Assembly (NCBI GenBank): GCA_023440825.1
Contig: JAEXRL010000018.1
Location: 186,001 to 250,000 of the forward strand
DNA length: 64,000 nt
Reading direction: 5' to 3'
Source: Pseudomonadota bacterium
GTDB taxonomy: Bacteria > Pseudomonadota > Gammaproteobacteria > Burkholderiales > Burkholderiaceae_B
Part shown: positions 41,727-50,620 of the stretch, piece by piece
Layout: each line of letters opens with the position of its first letter
Position numbering within the stretch: position 1 is the first letter of the stretch
Made by a program: the position numbers and the translations under genes
The notes under the pieces: model-generated
What the model was told of the DNA's origin: nothing
Databases searched by the model: none
The model's input: only the letters and a program-made list of their open reading frames with translations

Positions 41727-42857
41727 TTAACGGATAGATCGCGCAATAATGTTTTTTTGAATTTCCGATGTGCCTTCGTATATTTGTAAGACTTTGGCAT
41801 CGCGAAAGAGCTTTTCGGCGGCGTATTCAGTGGAATAGCCCATGCCGCCCATAATCTGTATGGTTTCGGTGGCCGCCCACATGGCGCTGTCGGCCGCGTG
41901 CAGCTTGGCCATAGAGGCTTGCAGAGTATTGTTTTGACCGTCATCCAGTAACCAGGCCGACTGATAACACAGTAAGCGCGAGGCCTCTAAGCGCACGCGC
42001 ATGTCGGCAATTTTGTGGGCGATGGCCTGATGCTGCAAAATGGGTTTGCCCATGCTGACTCGCTCCCGTGCGTAGTGTATGGATTCGTCTAGGCAGCGCT
42101 GAATAAGTCCAACCCCAAAGGCTGCGACCATGGGGCGTGATCGGTCAAATACTTGCATGGCCAGTTTAAAACCACTGCCTTCTTCGCCCAGGCGTTGCGT
42201 GTCGGGAATAAACACCTGTTCCATAAATACTTCATTCGTGGGAGCTGCTTTTTGCCCTAGCTTGGAAATAGGCGGGGCGATGCTTAGGCCTGGGGCGTCG
42301 CTGGGCACAATAAAAGCGGTCATGCCGTGGTGGGCTGCTTCGCTATCGGTCTTGGCAAAGACCACCAGAAAGTCGGCCAGGCTGGCGTTGGAGATCCATA
42401 TTTTGCTGCCACTTAGCTCATAGCCTCCAGCTACTTTTTTTGCCCGGCTGCGTATGCCAGATACATCCGAGCCTGCCGCGGGTTCGGTTAAGGCGAAACT
42501 GGCCATGGCGCCCTCTTGCAGGCGACCCAGATAGTGTTTTTGCTGTGCTGCTGTTCCGGCAATCAAGATGGGTTCACTGGCCAAAGCATTGATACACAGC
42601 GCCGTACCTATGCCCAGGCAAGCGTGGCAAAAGGCTTCGGTGATCAGTACGAGTTCAAGCGCGCCTAGGCCTGGGCCGCCCAAGTGAGCAGGTAGGCTGG
42701 TGTTCAGCAGCCCTAGCTCCAGAGCCAGTTGATGTACCTGCTGAGGGAATTGGGCGTGCTGATCGGCAGACCGCGCCAGAGGCAGGATTTCTTTTTGTGC
42801 AAACTCCTGTGCCAGCGCCTGAATCTGGCTTTGTTCTTCGGTCAGGGCAAAGTTCAT
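41727..42857 (-). CDS. Acyl-CoA dehydrogenase
   Basis: FAD enzyme of 376 residues that introduces the alpha-beta double bond in an acyl-CoA. Family signatures are FALTEPAAGSDVSGIRSRAK and WISNASLADFLVVFAKTD for flavin binding, and the C-terminal QIMGGMGYSTEYAAEKLFRD. The catalytic Glu is in LQIYEGTSEIQKNIIAR. AAGGA precedes the ATG. Its acyl-CoA specificity is not predictable. It sits between the enoyl-CoA hydratase and thiolase genes, as expected for a dedicated beta-oxidation operon. Confidence 0.94.
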   Translation of the reverse strand: MNFALTEEQSQIQALAQEFAQKEILPLARSADQHAQFPQQVHQLALELGLLNTSLPAHLGGPGLGALELVLITEAFCHACLGIGTALCINALASEPILIAGTAAQQKHYLGRLQEGAMASFALTEPAAGSDVSGIRSRAKKVAGGYELSGSKIWISNASLADFLVVFAKTDSEAAHHGMTAFIVPSDAPGLSIAPPISKLGQKAAPTNEVFMEQVFIPDTQRLGEEGSGFKLAMQVFDRSRPMVAAFGVGLIQRCLDESIHYARERVSMGKPILQHQAIAHKIADMRVRLEASRLLCYQSAWLLDDGQNNTLQASMAKLHAADSAMWAATETIQIMGGMGYSTEYAAEKLFRDAKVLQIYEGTSEIQKNIIARSIR

Positions 42858-42940
42858 GGTGTATCCTTAGGCCGTTACACGGCAATAGCGGTGCGTAGCC
42901 ATAGGGTGGATGGCTAGGCATGGCGGCAGTCGAAATGGGT

Positions 42941-43780
42941 TTAGGCCTTAAACGTGGGTGGCCTTTTTTGTAAAAAGGCGTGTACGCCTTCGTGGAAGTT
43001 GGCGTGTTGAGCTAGCGCTAAAAACTGCTGTTTTTCTGCTTCCAAAGCCTGCTCTAGCGATGTCTGGGGGCTGTGGCGTAGCAGGGCTTTTCCTGCATTT
43101 TGTGCCTGACGTGAACCTTGTCGTAAGTGTTGAGCCAGTTGCTGGGCATGATGTTCCAGTTGCGCGCGGGGAACGAGCTCGGCGATCAGTCCGTATTGCA
43201 GGGCTTGTTCGGCAGTAAGTGGCTGGTTCAATAAGTACATATGCAGGGCACGTTGCTGCCCTACGCGTTGTGGCAGTGTCCAACTGGCACCGCCATCGGG
43301 CGTGGCACCCAGGGCGCTATACGCCATAATGAAGCGGCTGTCGTCGCTGGCCATGATCAGGTCACAGGCCAGGGCGAGCGACAGGCCTGCACCCGCGACA
43401 GAGCCTTGGGTATAAGCGATAACCGGGCAGGGCAAGGCTTGCAGTAGCTCACAGACTTGAGCCACGGTGTCGATCAGTGCGGCCAAGGGTTCCAGAGCTA
43501 AGGGTTGATCCAGACCGCTGCGCTGGCTTTGACTGGCGAGTAGATGAGCGAAAAACTGTATGTCGCCACCCACCATGAAATGATCACCCTGAGCACGCAG
43601 GAACACCGCGTTTAACTGGTCGGCCTGCTTGCTTAACGTTCGTAATTGCTGAAGCAGGGCCTGTGCCATGGACGGGTTCAGGCTGTTACGTCGCTCGGCC
43701 TGTTGCAGACTTAGGGTGGCAATGCCGGCATCGATATGCAGCGCAACGAGCTCAGGCTTAGGGGCAGTATTGGCTGACAT
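42941..43780 (-). CDS. Enoyl-CoA hydratase/isomerase family protein
   Basis: Crotonase-fold protein of 279 residues that should hydrate the enoyl-CoA made by the adjacent dehydrogenase. The oxyanion-hole region (FMVGGDIQFFAHLL) and the glycine-rich second motif (AYTQGSVAGAGLSLALACDL) are present. At the usual second catalytic Glu position the sequence is MAYSALGATPDGGASWTLPQ, where one finds Asp, so isomerase or another crotonase activity is possible. AAGGAG lies 6 nt before the ATG and overlaps the stop codon of the preceding synthetase gene. Confidence 0.9.
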   Translation of the reverse strand: MSANTAPKPELVALHIDAGIATLSLQQAERRNSLNPSMAQALLQQLRTLSKQADQLNAVFLRAQGDHFMVGGDIQFFAHLLASQSQRSGLDQPLALEPLAALIDTVAQVCELLQALPCPVIAYTQGSVAGAGLSLALACDLIMASDDSRFIMAYSALGATPDGGASWTLPQRVGQQRALHMYLLNQPLTAEQALQYGLIAELVPRAQLEHHAQQLAQHLRQGSRQAQNAGKALLRHSPQTSLEQALEAEKQQFLALAQHANFHEGVHAFLQKRPPTFKA

Positions 43781-43791
43781 ACATGGCTCCT

Positions 43792-45612
43792 TTAAGCGTA
43801 TAAGGCGTCGATTTCCGCCTGATAGGTTTGGTAAATGCTGCTGCGTTTAACCTTCATGGTGGCGGTTACTTCGCCATCGTCGTGGTCCAACTCTTTATTA
43901 AGCAAGTGAAAACGGCGTATGTTGGCAACTGGCGCCAGTTCGGCGTTGCCCTGATTCACCTCTGTCTGGATAAGTTCGCGCACAGCCGGCGTTTCGACTA
44001 GCGAGCGAAAGTGGGTATAGGCAATACCTTGGCTTTCTGCCCATTTGCCCACGGTCTCCAGATCGATTTGTATCAGTGCGGATACGAAACGGCGCCCATC
44101 AGCCACGGCAATACACTCTTTTATGTAGGGGCTGCCTTTCATAATGTTTTCGATTTCCGACGGCGTAATGTTTTTACCCCCAGCGGTAATCATGATGTCT
44201 TTCATGCGATCCACGATATACAGCTGTCCGTTGCGTTCGTCCACAACGTCGCCCGTGTGCAGCCAGCCATCTTGTATGGTTTCTGCGGTGGCTTGCGAGT
44301 TTTTATAGTAGCCCGCAAAGACCATGGGCCCGCGTATAAGCAGCTCTTTCGTGTCGGCTGCAATGCGTTGTTCGGCGCCCAGTATGACGGTGCCTACCGA
44401 AGCGGGGTGAGGGTTGTGGACGGATTGTCCGGTAATCATGCCGGTAGATTCGGTTAAGCCGTACACTTCAACCAGGGGCACGCCTATACAACGAAAAAAC
44501 CGCACCACAGCCGGTGGTACCGGGGCGGCGCCAGTTAAGGCGACGCGGCAGCGTCGTAGCCCGGTGTAGTTTTGCAGGGCACGTAAAATAAGCCAGTACC
44601 ACAGGCCAAAACGCAGTTTTTGTGGCAGGCTACGCTGTGCAGCCGGTATGTAGGACAAGGGGGCGCAGTCCTTCAAGGCGCGATTAAATAGCCAGCGACG
44701 TATCGGTCCTGTTTCGGCCATTTTGATCATGATGGACGAGTGCAGCTTTTCCCAGATGCGGGGCACACCCAGAAATAGGCTGGGTGCCAGTTCGCGTAAG
44801 TCCTCTTGTACGGTACGAATGGATTCGCCAAAATTAACCACCGAGCCCAGATAAATAGGGGTAAAGGTGGTGAGCATTTGCTCGGCCACATGGCATAAGG
44901 GCAAATACGATAGGTGGCTCGATTCTGTGTTCAGTTCTAGGCGATCAATAATGCCGGGTACCACGCCATGTATGTTGCGATAGCTGATCATGGCACCTTT
45001 GGGTTTACCGGTAGAGCCTGATGTATAAATCATCAGCGCTAGGTCATCCAGGTGTTGCGTGGCCAGAACTTGTTCTATCAGTTGGGGGTGCTGCTGTTCG
45101 TAGGCTTTACCGGCTTGCTCTACGGCACTGTAGGTGTAGGCGTCTTGCGCGATACGGCTGTCGGTGTTTCGAAAGCCATCGGGTTCTATAATGATGATGT
45201 GTTTCAGGTGCGGCAGCTCGTGCCTGGATTCGGCAACTTTGTCGGCTTGCTCCTGATCTTCACAGATGACCACTTCTACATCCGCATGTTCAAGCACATA
45301 GGCCACTTCCGGGGCGGGGCTGGTGGGATAGACCCCTACCGTGACTAAGCCGCTTAGGCCGCAACCCAATTGCGCCAGTACCCATTCTTGGCGGTTTTCC
45401 GAAATAATGCCTACATGGGCACCAGGCTCCAGCCCCAGTGAGCGCAGACCTAAACCTAGCCAGCCGGCGCGGGTGTAGTAGTCTTGCCAGCTCAGAGCTC
45501 GCCAAATGCCATAGTCTTTCTGGTGCAGCGCTATTTTTTCAGGGTGCTCCTGTGCCCGGCTGCGCAGCATTTGAGGCAGGGTCAGTTCAGGTATGGAAGA
45601 GTGTATGCTCAT
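43792..45612 (-). CDS. AMP-dependent acyl-CoA synthetase (long-chain type)
   Basis: Acid-CoA ligase of 606 residues that activates a carboxylic acid with ATP and CoA. Motifs are the P-loop MIYTSGSTGKPKGAMISYRN, the YGLTES motif (LVEVYGLTESTGMITG), the Asp-Gly pair in GWLHTGDVVDE, and the hinge and catalytic Lys in DRMKDIMITAGGKNITPSEI. The size and hinge match the FadD15-like group used for long-chain or aromatic acids. It directly follows livF, so the Liv transporter probably imports its substrate. Confidence 0.93.
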   Translation of the reverse strand: MSIHSSIPELTLPQMLRSRAQEHPEKIALHQKDYGIWRALSWQDYYTRAGWLGLGLRSLGLEPGAHVGIISENRQEWVLAQLGCGLSGLVTVGVYPTSPAPEVAYVLEHADVEVVICEDQEQADKVAESRHELPHLKHIIIIEPDGFRNTDSRIAQDAYTYSAVEQAGKAYEQQHPQLIEQVLATQHLDDLALMIYTSGSTGKPKGAMISYRNIHGVVPGIIDRLELNTESSHLSYLPLCHVAEQMLTTFTPIYLGSVVNFGESIRTVQEDLRELAPSLFLGVPRIWEKLHSSIMIKMAETGPIRRWLFNRALKDCAPLSYIPAAQRSLPQKLRFGLWYWLILRALQNYTGLRRCRVALTGAAPVPPAVVRFFRCIGVPLVEVYGLTESTGMITGQSVHNPHPASVGTVILGAEQRIAADTKELLIRGPMVFAGYYKNSQATAETIQDGWLHTGDVVDERNGQLYIVDRMKDIMITAGGKNITPSEIENIMKGSPYIKECIAVADGRRFVSALIQIDLETVGKWAESQGIAYTHFRSLVETPAVRELIQTEVNQGNAELAPVANIRRFHLLNKELDHDDGEVTATMKVKRSSIYQTYQAEIDALYA

Positions 45613-45613
45613 A

Positions 45614-46426
45614 TCACGACAACCAGCGTTTACGGCGCTTATAGTGTTTAATGTTGCGGAAGCTCTTGTTTTCGCCGCTTCCCCCTACGCCTAAGTAAAA
45701 CTCTTGTACGTCGGGGTCCGACGATAAAAACTCGGCGCTGCCATCGGTCACAATTTTGCCCATTTCCATGATGTAGCCGTAGTGGGCAACGGCCAGTGCC
45801 ACCGAGGCGTTTTGTTCCACTAACAGCATGGATACGCCTTGTTCGGCATTAATACGCGCAATAATCTGGAAAATATTTTCGACCAGCAAAGGGGCTAAGC
45901 CTAACGAGGGCTCATCCAGCAATATCAGCTTGGGCTGGGCAATCAGGGCACGGCCTATGGCCAGCATTTGTTGTTCCCCCCCTGATAAGTATCCGGCCAG
46001 GTTATGGCGTCGCTCGTACAGGCGGGGGAAGTATTCGTAGACCAGGTCAAAGTTTGCTTTAAGGCCTGGGCGACCGTTTAATGCGTAAGTCGCCGATACC
46101 AGGTTCTCTTCTACGTTCAGGTCTTCAAAAACGCGCCGTCCTTCCATGATATGGAATAAGCCCTGACGCACTAGTTCGTGCGGTTTGTAGGCTTGAATAT
46201 TCTTGTCTTCAAAGCGGATCGTGCCACTGCTTAGCTCGCCATTTTCTAATTCCAATAGGGAGGAAATGGCTTTTAGCGTGGTGCTTTTACCCGCGCCATT
46301 CGAGCCTAGCAGCGCCACGATTTGTCCGCGTGGCACTTGTAAAGACAGGCCACGCAAGACTTGCACGCTTTTGTTATAGAAGACTTCGATATTATTCAGG
46401 CTGAGTACGGTATCGGCCACAGACAT
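45614..46426 (-). CDS. livF: Liv-type ABC transporter ATPase, LivF
   Basis: ATP-binding subunit of 270 residues in the branched-chain amino-acid/amide (HAAT) importer family. It has Walker A (LLGSNGAGKST), signature (LSGGEQQMLAIGRAL), Walker B (LILLDEPSLGLAP) and switch His region (VEQNASVALAVAHYG). The ATG at 46426 has GGAG 8 nt upstream. The C-terminus has a basic tail of about 20 residues (SFRNIKHYKRRKRWLS) absent from Escherichia coli LivF; I recall similar tails in LivF proteins next to CoA-ligase genes, which suggests a carboxylate importer. Confidence 0.93.
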   Translation of the reverse strand: MSVADTVLSLNNIEVFYNKSVQVLRGLSLQVPRGQIVALLGSNGAGKSTTLKAISSLLELENGELSSGTIRFEDKNIQAYKPHELVRQGLFHIMEGRRVFEDLNVEENLVSATYALNGRPGLKANFDLVYEYFPRLYERRHNLAGYLSGGEQQMLAIGRALIAQPKLILLDEPSLGLAPLLVENIFQIIARINAEQGVSMLLVEQNASVALAVAHYGYIMEMGKIVTDGSAEFLSSDPDVQEFYLGVGGSGENKSFRNIKHYKRRKRWLS

Positions 46427-46431
46427 AGTGC

Positions 46432-47604
46432 TTACTCCAGAACAATCCAATCAGAGGCAGGCACCATTTTTTCCTGACTGATGTCTGCACGGTAGATACG
46501 TCCGACAGGAATGGAGTTGCCACGTATGCTGATGGGCACACCAATCAGGCCACCGGTGTCGAAATTTTCGATTGAGTTCAGGGCCGCTTTCATGTTGTCA
46601 CCGGTTAGGGGCTTGCCGGCAGCCAGAGTACGTTTGGCGGCTTCTCCATACAGCATGGCGGATAAAAAGCCCTGTATATACGGTACGTTCTGGTAGTCGG
46701 GCCGCATTTCACGAATTTTCTCTAGCATGGGAGAGTTGCTGGATTCGTCGTAGTAGTAGTTGTAGGGCATCACTCCCATGAAGCCGTCGGCCACATCTTT
46801 CATTTGCATGACGGTGGAGTTGTCCATGGTCCAGAAGGTACCCATGAACTGAGTATCCATGCCCATTTTCCGCGCCTGACCAATGAACTCAGGGATGGGA
46901 CCCAGTATGTATCCATGGAAAATGGCATAGTCAGGGCGAGCGCGACGCAGTTTGGCAATTTCTGTGGACACATCTACGCTGCCGGGGGGCGTCATCAGCT
47001 CGGCGGTGACGCTTAAGCCCAGATCTTCCGCTGCTTTTTTACTGGCTTGTATGGGGTCACGACCAAACTCAGTATCTGAATAGATGAAGGCCACTTTAGC
47101 ACCAGGTTTTTCCTGAGCAATATGGCGCAGCATAATGCCGAACATTTCGGTGTAGTCTGGGCCGGGTATGAACTGATAGGGGAATTTTTCCGGGTCGTTG
47201 AGCTCGGTGGCAAACGAGGCACCTGACATCAGGATGTTATTGCCGCGGTTCAGCTCCTGGTTAATGGTTTTACTAAATCCGGTGGAGTCGCCGTAGTAAA
47301 AATTCACGTCGTTTTGGCTGGTGATTTTTTTAAACGCCGCCACCGATACATCGACCTTATAACCACTGTCCTCGGGCACATAGCGCAACTTGTAACCTTC
47401 TATGCCGCCTGCATCGTTAACGATTTTGACATAGTCTTGTATGCCTGCATGAATGCCAATACCGGCAAACGCAAACACACCGCTCATGGGAATAGAACCA
47501 CCAATTACAATTTCTTTTTCGGCGGCGTGTGCCAAGGCGGCACTGCCAAGTAGCCCTACGGCGATTGAGCCTTTGAGCCAGTGTGTTACACGAGTGATAC
47601 GCAT
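46432..47604 (-). CDS. livK: Liv-type periplasmic substrate-binding protein
   Basis: Exported binding protein of 390 residues. The signal peptide ends near LAHA-AEKE, and the mature chain starts with IVIGGSIPMSGVFAFAGIGI, typical of the peripla_BP_6 family. Other recognisable parts are DAGGIEGYKLRYVPEDSGYK and VAFIYSDTEFGRDPIQASKK. AGGAG lies 8 nt before the ATG. This group, including relatives of LivK, binds diverse amino acids, aromatic acids and short-chain acids; its neighbours suggest a carboxylic acid. Confidence 0.92.
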   Translation of the reverse strand: MRITRVTHWLKGSIAVGLLGSAALAHAAEKEIVIGGSIPMSGVFAFAGIGIHAGIQDYVKIVNDAGGIEGYKLRYVPEDSGYKVDVSVAAFKKITSQNDVNFYYGDSTGFSKTINQELNRGNNILMSGASFATELNDPEKFPYQFIPGPDYTEMFGIMLRHIAQEKPGAKVAFIYSDTEFGRDPIQASKKAAEDLGLSVTAELMTPPGSVDVSTEIAKLRRARPDYAIFHGYILGPIPEFIGQARKMGMDTQFMGTFWTMDNSTVMQMKDVADGFMGVMPYNYYYDESSNSPMLEKIREMRPDYQNVPYIQGFLSAMLYGEAAKRTLAAGKPLTGDNMKAALNSIENFDTGGLIGVPISIRGNSIPVGRIYRADISQEKMVPASDWIVLE

Positions 47605-47628
47605 GGGTTTGTCTCCTGTTTGTATCGC

Positions 47629-48669
47629 TTATGACCGAAATGGCCATAGGTGGAAGAAGCGCTGTATGCGGCGCCATATTTCTTGCAGGCCCAAGGGCTC
47701 GAAGATAAGAAAACCAATGATGAGCAGGCCGAACACAATAGTGCGTACGGGCGATAGGATCAGCGTGGCATCTGCACTAAGAGGTAGCCAGCCGACGATC
47801 ATTTTTAGGGCCTCAGGCACCATGGTGATAAAGGTGGCGCCCAATATGCTGCCCAGTAAGGTGCCCATGCCGCCCACGATAATGGCGGTTAGAAAAAAGA
47901 TGGACATGGACAGGGGGAAGCTTTCCGGCGTAATGATGCGGAAAAAATAGGCCCACATGCCACCTGCCAGGCCGGCATAAAATGAAGACAGGCCAAACGA
48001 CAGCAGTTTGTAGCGCAGTAGGGGGATGCCTAAGACTTCGGCCGATATATCGCGATCACGAATGGCAATAAAGGCGCGTCCTATCCGTGTTCTGAACAAA
48101 TTGGCAGCACCCAGCAGCATGAGCACAGTAATGGGTACGACCATCCAGTAAAACTTGAAGGAGGTATCCAGATCGATGCTGAAAAACTGGGCGGGGGGTA
48201 CGGTCAGACCTGCTGTGCCACCGGTAACGGAAGTCCAGTTGGCAAACACAAAGTGCAGAATCATCGAGGCGGCAATGGTGGCGATCGCCAGATACAGGCC
48301 CTTAACGCGTAGAGAAGGAATGCCCACTATAAAGCCGCCCAGCATGGCCACACCGCCTGCGGCCAGTAGGTTTAGCAGCACGGGAAGCCCTAAGGCACCT
48401 TCCAGAACGGCGACGGTATAAGCGCCTAGTCCCATAAAGGCAGCTTGTCCCAGGCTAACCAGACCGGTGTAGCCTGTAAGAATGTTCAGGCCGGTAGCAC
48501 TGGCGATATTGATGGCCACTAGACAAGCCAGGTATAGCCAGTATTCATTGGCAAAAAAGGGAAATGCACATAAGGCGCAGGCTAGAATAAAAAGCCATAG
48601 GTATTGCGTACGGCTATCGAAGAGCGCCTCGTCGTGTTGGTAGGAATATTTAGCGGTACCGATGCGCAT
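47629..48669 (-). CDS. livM: Liv-type ABC permease, LivM
   Basis: Inner-membrane permease of 346 residues with about nine helices. The family pattern is LNILTGYTGLVSLGQAAFMG near the N-terminus and RDRDISAEVLGIPLLRYKLL in the cytoplasmic coupling loop. The ATG at 48669 is preferred: GAGAGG lies 7 nt upstream and only one base separates the livH stop codon from it. A start further upstream would run inside livH. It forms a heterodimer with LivH. Confidence 0.92.
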   Translation of the reverse strand: MRIGTAKYSYQHDEALFDSRTQYLWLFILACALCAFPFFANEYWLYLACLVAINIASATGLNILTGYTGLVSLGQAAFMGLGAYTVAVLEGALGLPVLLNLLAAGGVAMLGGFIVGIPSLRVKGLYLAIATIAASMILHFVFANWTSVTGGTAGLTVPPAQFFSIDLDTSFKFYWMVVPITVLMLLGAANLFRTRIGRAFIAIRDRDISAEVLGIPLLRYKLLSFGLSSFYAGLAGGMWAYFFRIITPESFPLSMSIFFLTAIIVGGMGTLLGSILGATFITMVPEALKMIVGWLPLSADATLILSPVRTIVFGLLIIGFLIFEPLGLQEIWRRIQRFFHLWPFRS

Positions 48670-48670
48670 G

Positions 48671-49549
48671 TTATAGCCTCTCGATTTCTCGTGTGCCAAA
48701 CAAGCCGTAGGGGCGTAGCATCAGCACAATTATCAGAACCAGGAAGGTGGCTACAATTTTGTATTCCCCGCCTAGAAAACCACTGGCCCAGGCTTCGATC
48801 AGGCCTATCATCATGCCTGCCACCAAGGCCCCCAATACGCTGTCCAGGCCCCCAACGATGACCACAACCAGCACGGATAAACCAAATACGCCCATGGATG
48901 GTGAAATACCTCCTATGGCGCCAACGATAATGCCCGACACCGCAGCGATCATGGCAGCCACCATCCACGACAGAGAAAACACGCGTGGTACGTTAATGCC
49001 CATGGAGTAGGCCGCTGCCTGATCGGAGGCGGTGGCACGCAGGGCGACACCGCCACGCCAGTAGCGGAAAACAAGCAGTACTAAGGCGATAAGTATGAGG
49101 GTGACGAAAAAGCCGTAATACACTTTGGACGGAACAAAGGCCTCGCCAATAAAGACGGGCTCATCGGGCATAAAGTTGGGCATGCGGCGTGGGTCGGCTG
49201 TCCAGACTAGTTCTACCAAACCAACCAAGACGGCGGCCAAGCCTACCGTGACCATAAAAACGGCAATAGGCGATTCGCCCAGCATAGGGCGTATGGTCAG
49301 GCGTTCAATAATGCCACCGGCCAGAGCACTGCCCACGATGGCGCCAGCGATGGCCAGCCATACTGGTAAGCCCCAGCTCGTGGCAAGGCCAAAGCAAAGG
49401 TAGGCGCCCAGCATCAGCATTTCTCCGATGGCCAGGTTCACGACCCCGGTGCTTTTGTAAATAATGACGAAGGCCAGGCCTGTTAGGGCATATAGGCCTC
49501 CTGTGCCTAGCCCGGCTAGGCTGATTTCCGCAAAAAATAGCCAGTCCAT
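48671..49549 (-). CDS. livH: Liv-type ABC permease, LivH
   Basis: Inner-membrane permease of 292 residues with about eight helices. Family motifs are GLAFVIIYKSTGVVNLAIGE near the N-terminus and RATASDQAAAYSMGINVPRV in the coupling loop. Its ATG overlaps the livG stop codon by one base (TAATG), which indicates tight coupling. It pairs with LivM to form the channel of the importer. Confidence 0.93.
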   Translation of the reverse strand: MDWLFFAEISLAGLGTGGLYALTGLAFVIIYKSTGVVNLAIGEMLMLGAYLCFGLATSWGLPVWLAIAGAIVGSALAGGIIERLTIRPMLGESPIAVFMVTVGLAAVLVGLVELVWTADPRRMPNFMPDEPVFIGEAFVPSKVYYGFFVTLILIALVLLVFRYWRGGVALRATASDQAAAYSMGINVPRVFSLSWMVAAMIAAVSGIIVGAIGGISPSMGVFGLSVLVVVIVGGLDSVLGALVAGMMIGLIEAWASGFLGGEYKIVATFLVLIIVLMLRPYGLFGTREIERL

Positions 49550-50385
49550 TATGGTGCCTCCGTGCTGAGTTCGGGGCGTAAGCGCTGACGTAAGTCGGCA
49601 ATATCCCCCGAGCCCAGGTAGGCTTTAATCACTTCAGGGTTGGTTTGCACTTGTTGCGCGGTGCCGTCGGCAATAACCTGCCCAAAGTTCAGCACCACAA
49701 CATGGTCGGATAAGTCCATGACCATGCCCATATCGTGTTCAACCATCAGCACGGTAATGCCCCATTCTTGACGCACATCCAGTATGAAGCGCGCCATGTC
49801 TTCGGTTTCTTCGCGGTTCATGCCGGCTACCGGTTCGTCCAGCATGAGTATTTTGGGTTGTATGGCTAAGGCTCTGGCCATTTCCACCCGTTTTTGCAGG
49901 CCATAGGGCAGCGCCGCGACAGAGTGGTGGCGGATATGGTCAATTTCCAGAAAATCGATAATGCGCTCTTCGATATCGCGTCGCAGTTCCTGCTCTTCGC
50001 GGCGGGCACGGCCTACATAAAACAGGGCATCCAGTACATTGGTGCGTAAGTGCGCGTGACGACCCAGTTTAATGTTGTCCAGTACCGTCATGCCGCGAAA
50101 CAGGGCGATATTTTGAAAACTGCGAGCCAGGCCTAATTTGGCGCGGCGTGGTGGTGTAACGCGGGTAATGTCCTGGCCTTCGAATTGAATCGTGCCTTGC
50201 TGTGGCTTGTAAAAGCCCGAAATAGTGTTGAACAGCGAGGTTTTGCCAGCACCATTGGGCCCAATAACCGTGGTGATGGTATTGGGTTGCACCGAAAAAC
50301 CTACGTCAGAAAGAGCACGTACACCCCCAAACGCCAACGTTATGCCGTCTAGCGTCAGTATGGGTGTGGAAACACGAGCGTCCAC
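49549..50385 (-). CDS. livG: Liv-type ABC transporter ATPase, LivG
   Basis: ATP-binding subunit of 278 residues, first gene of the catabolic operon. Motifs are Walker A (IGPNGAGKTS), Q-loop region (LARSFQNIALF), signature-like segment LPYGLQKRVEMARAL (degenerate, as usual in LivG), Walker B (ILMLDEPVAGMN) and switch His (MVEHDMGMV). The start is a GTG with AAGGAG 5 nt upstream; an overlapping ATG two bases away is in another frame. It is divergent from the AraC-type regulator. Confidence 0.93.
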   Translation of the reverse strand: MDARVSTPILTLDGITLAFGGVRALSDVGFSVQPNTITTVIGPNGAGKTSLFNTISGFYKPQQGTIQFEGQDITRVTPPRRAKLGLARSFQNIALFRGMTVLDNIKLGRHAHLRTNVLDALFYVGRARREEQELRRDIEERIIDFLEIDHIRHHSVAALPYGLQKRVEMARALAIQPKILMLDEPVAGMNREETEDMARFILDVRQEWGITVLMVEHDMGMVMDLSDHVVVLNFGQVIADGTAQQVQTNPEVIKAYLGSGDIADLRQRLRPELSTEAP

Positions 50386-50620
50386 ATTGTCTCCTTTGAG
50401 GCCTTTATATTGCCTGCTTATATTTTGCGAACCATGCCAATTGTTTGACTTGCTCGCTTTTTGTCTATGAGATCCTATTAGAGCGTATATCCTTGTGATA
50501 TATGGATCTTCATAGTTATTCTATGTCAGTAAGGGATGGGCTTGAATGACAGAGCAAGCCTAATACTTTGCAATTTCTGCCAGATGTTTGGGGCTTTCTC
50601 TGATTGATTTTTAAATTGTT
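50386..50620. promoter_or_regulatory. Divergent promoter region of the liv/acyl-CoA operon and araC-type gene
   Basis: This 235-nt interval must hold both promoters and the regulator's operator. It contains an inverted repeat, CATAG (50511-50515) and CTATG (50521-50525), and a more distant pair, GATCC (50471-50475) and GGATC (50504-50508). Which if any is the operator is not known. Confidence 0.45.
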
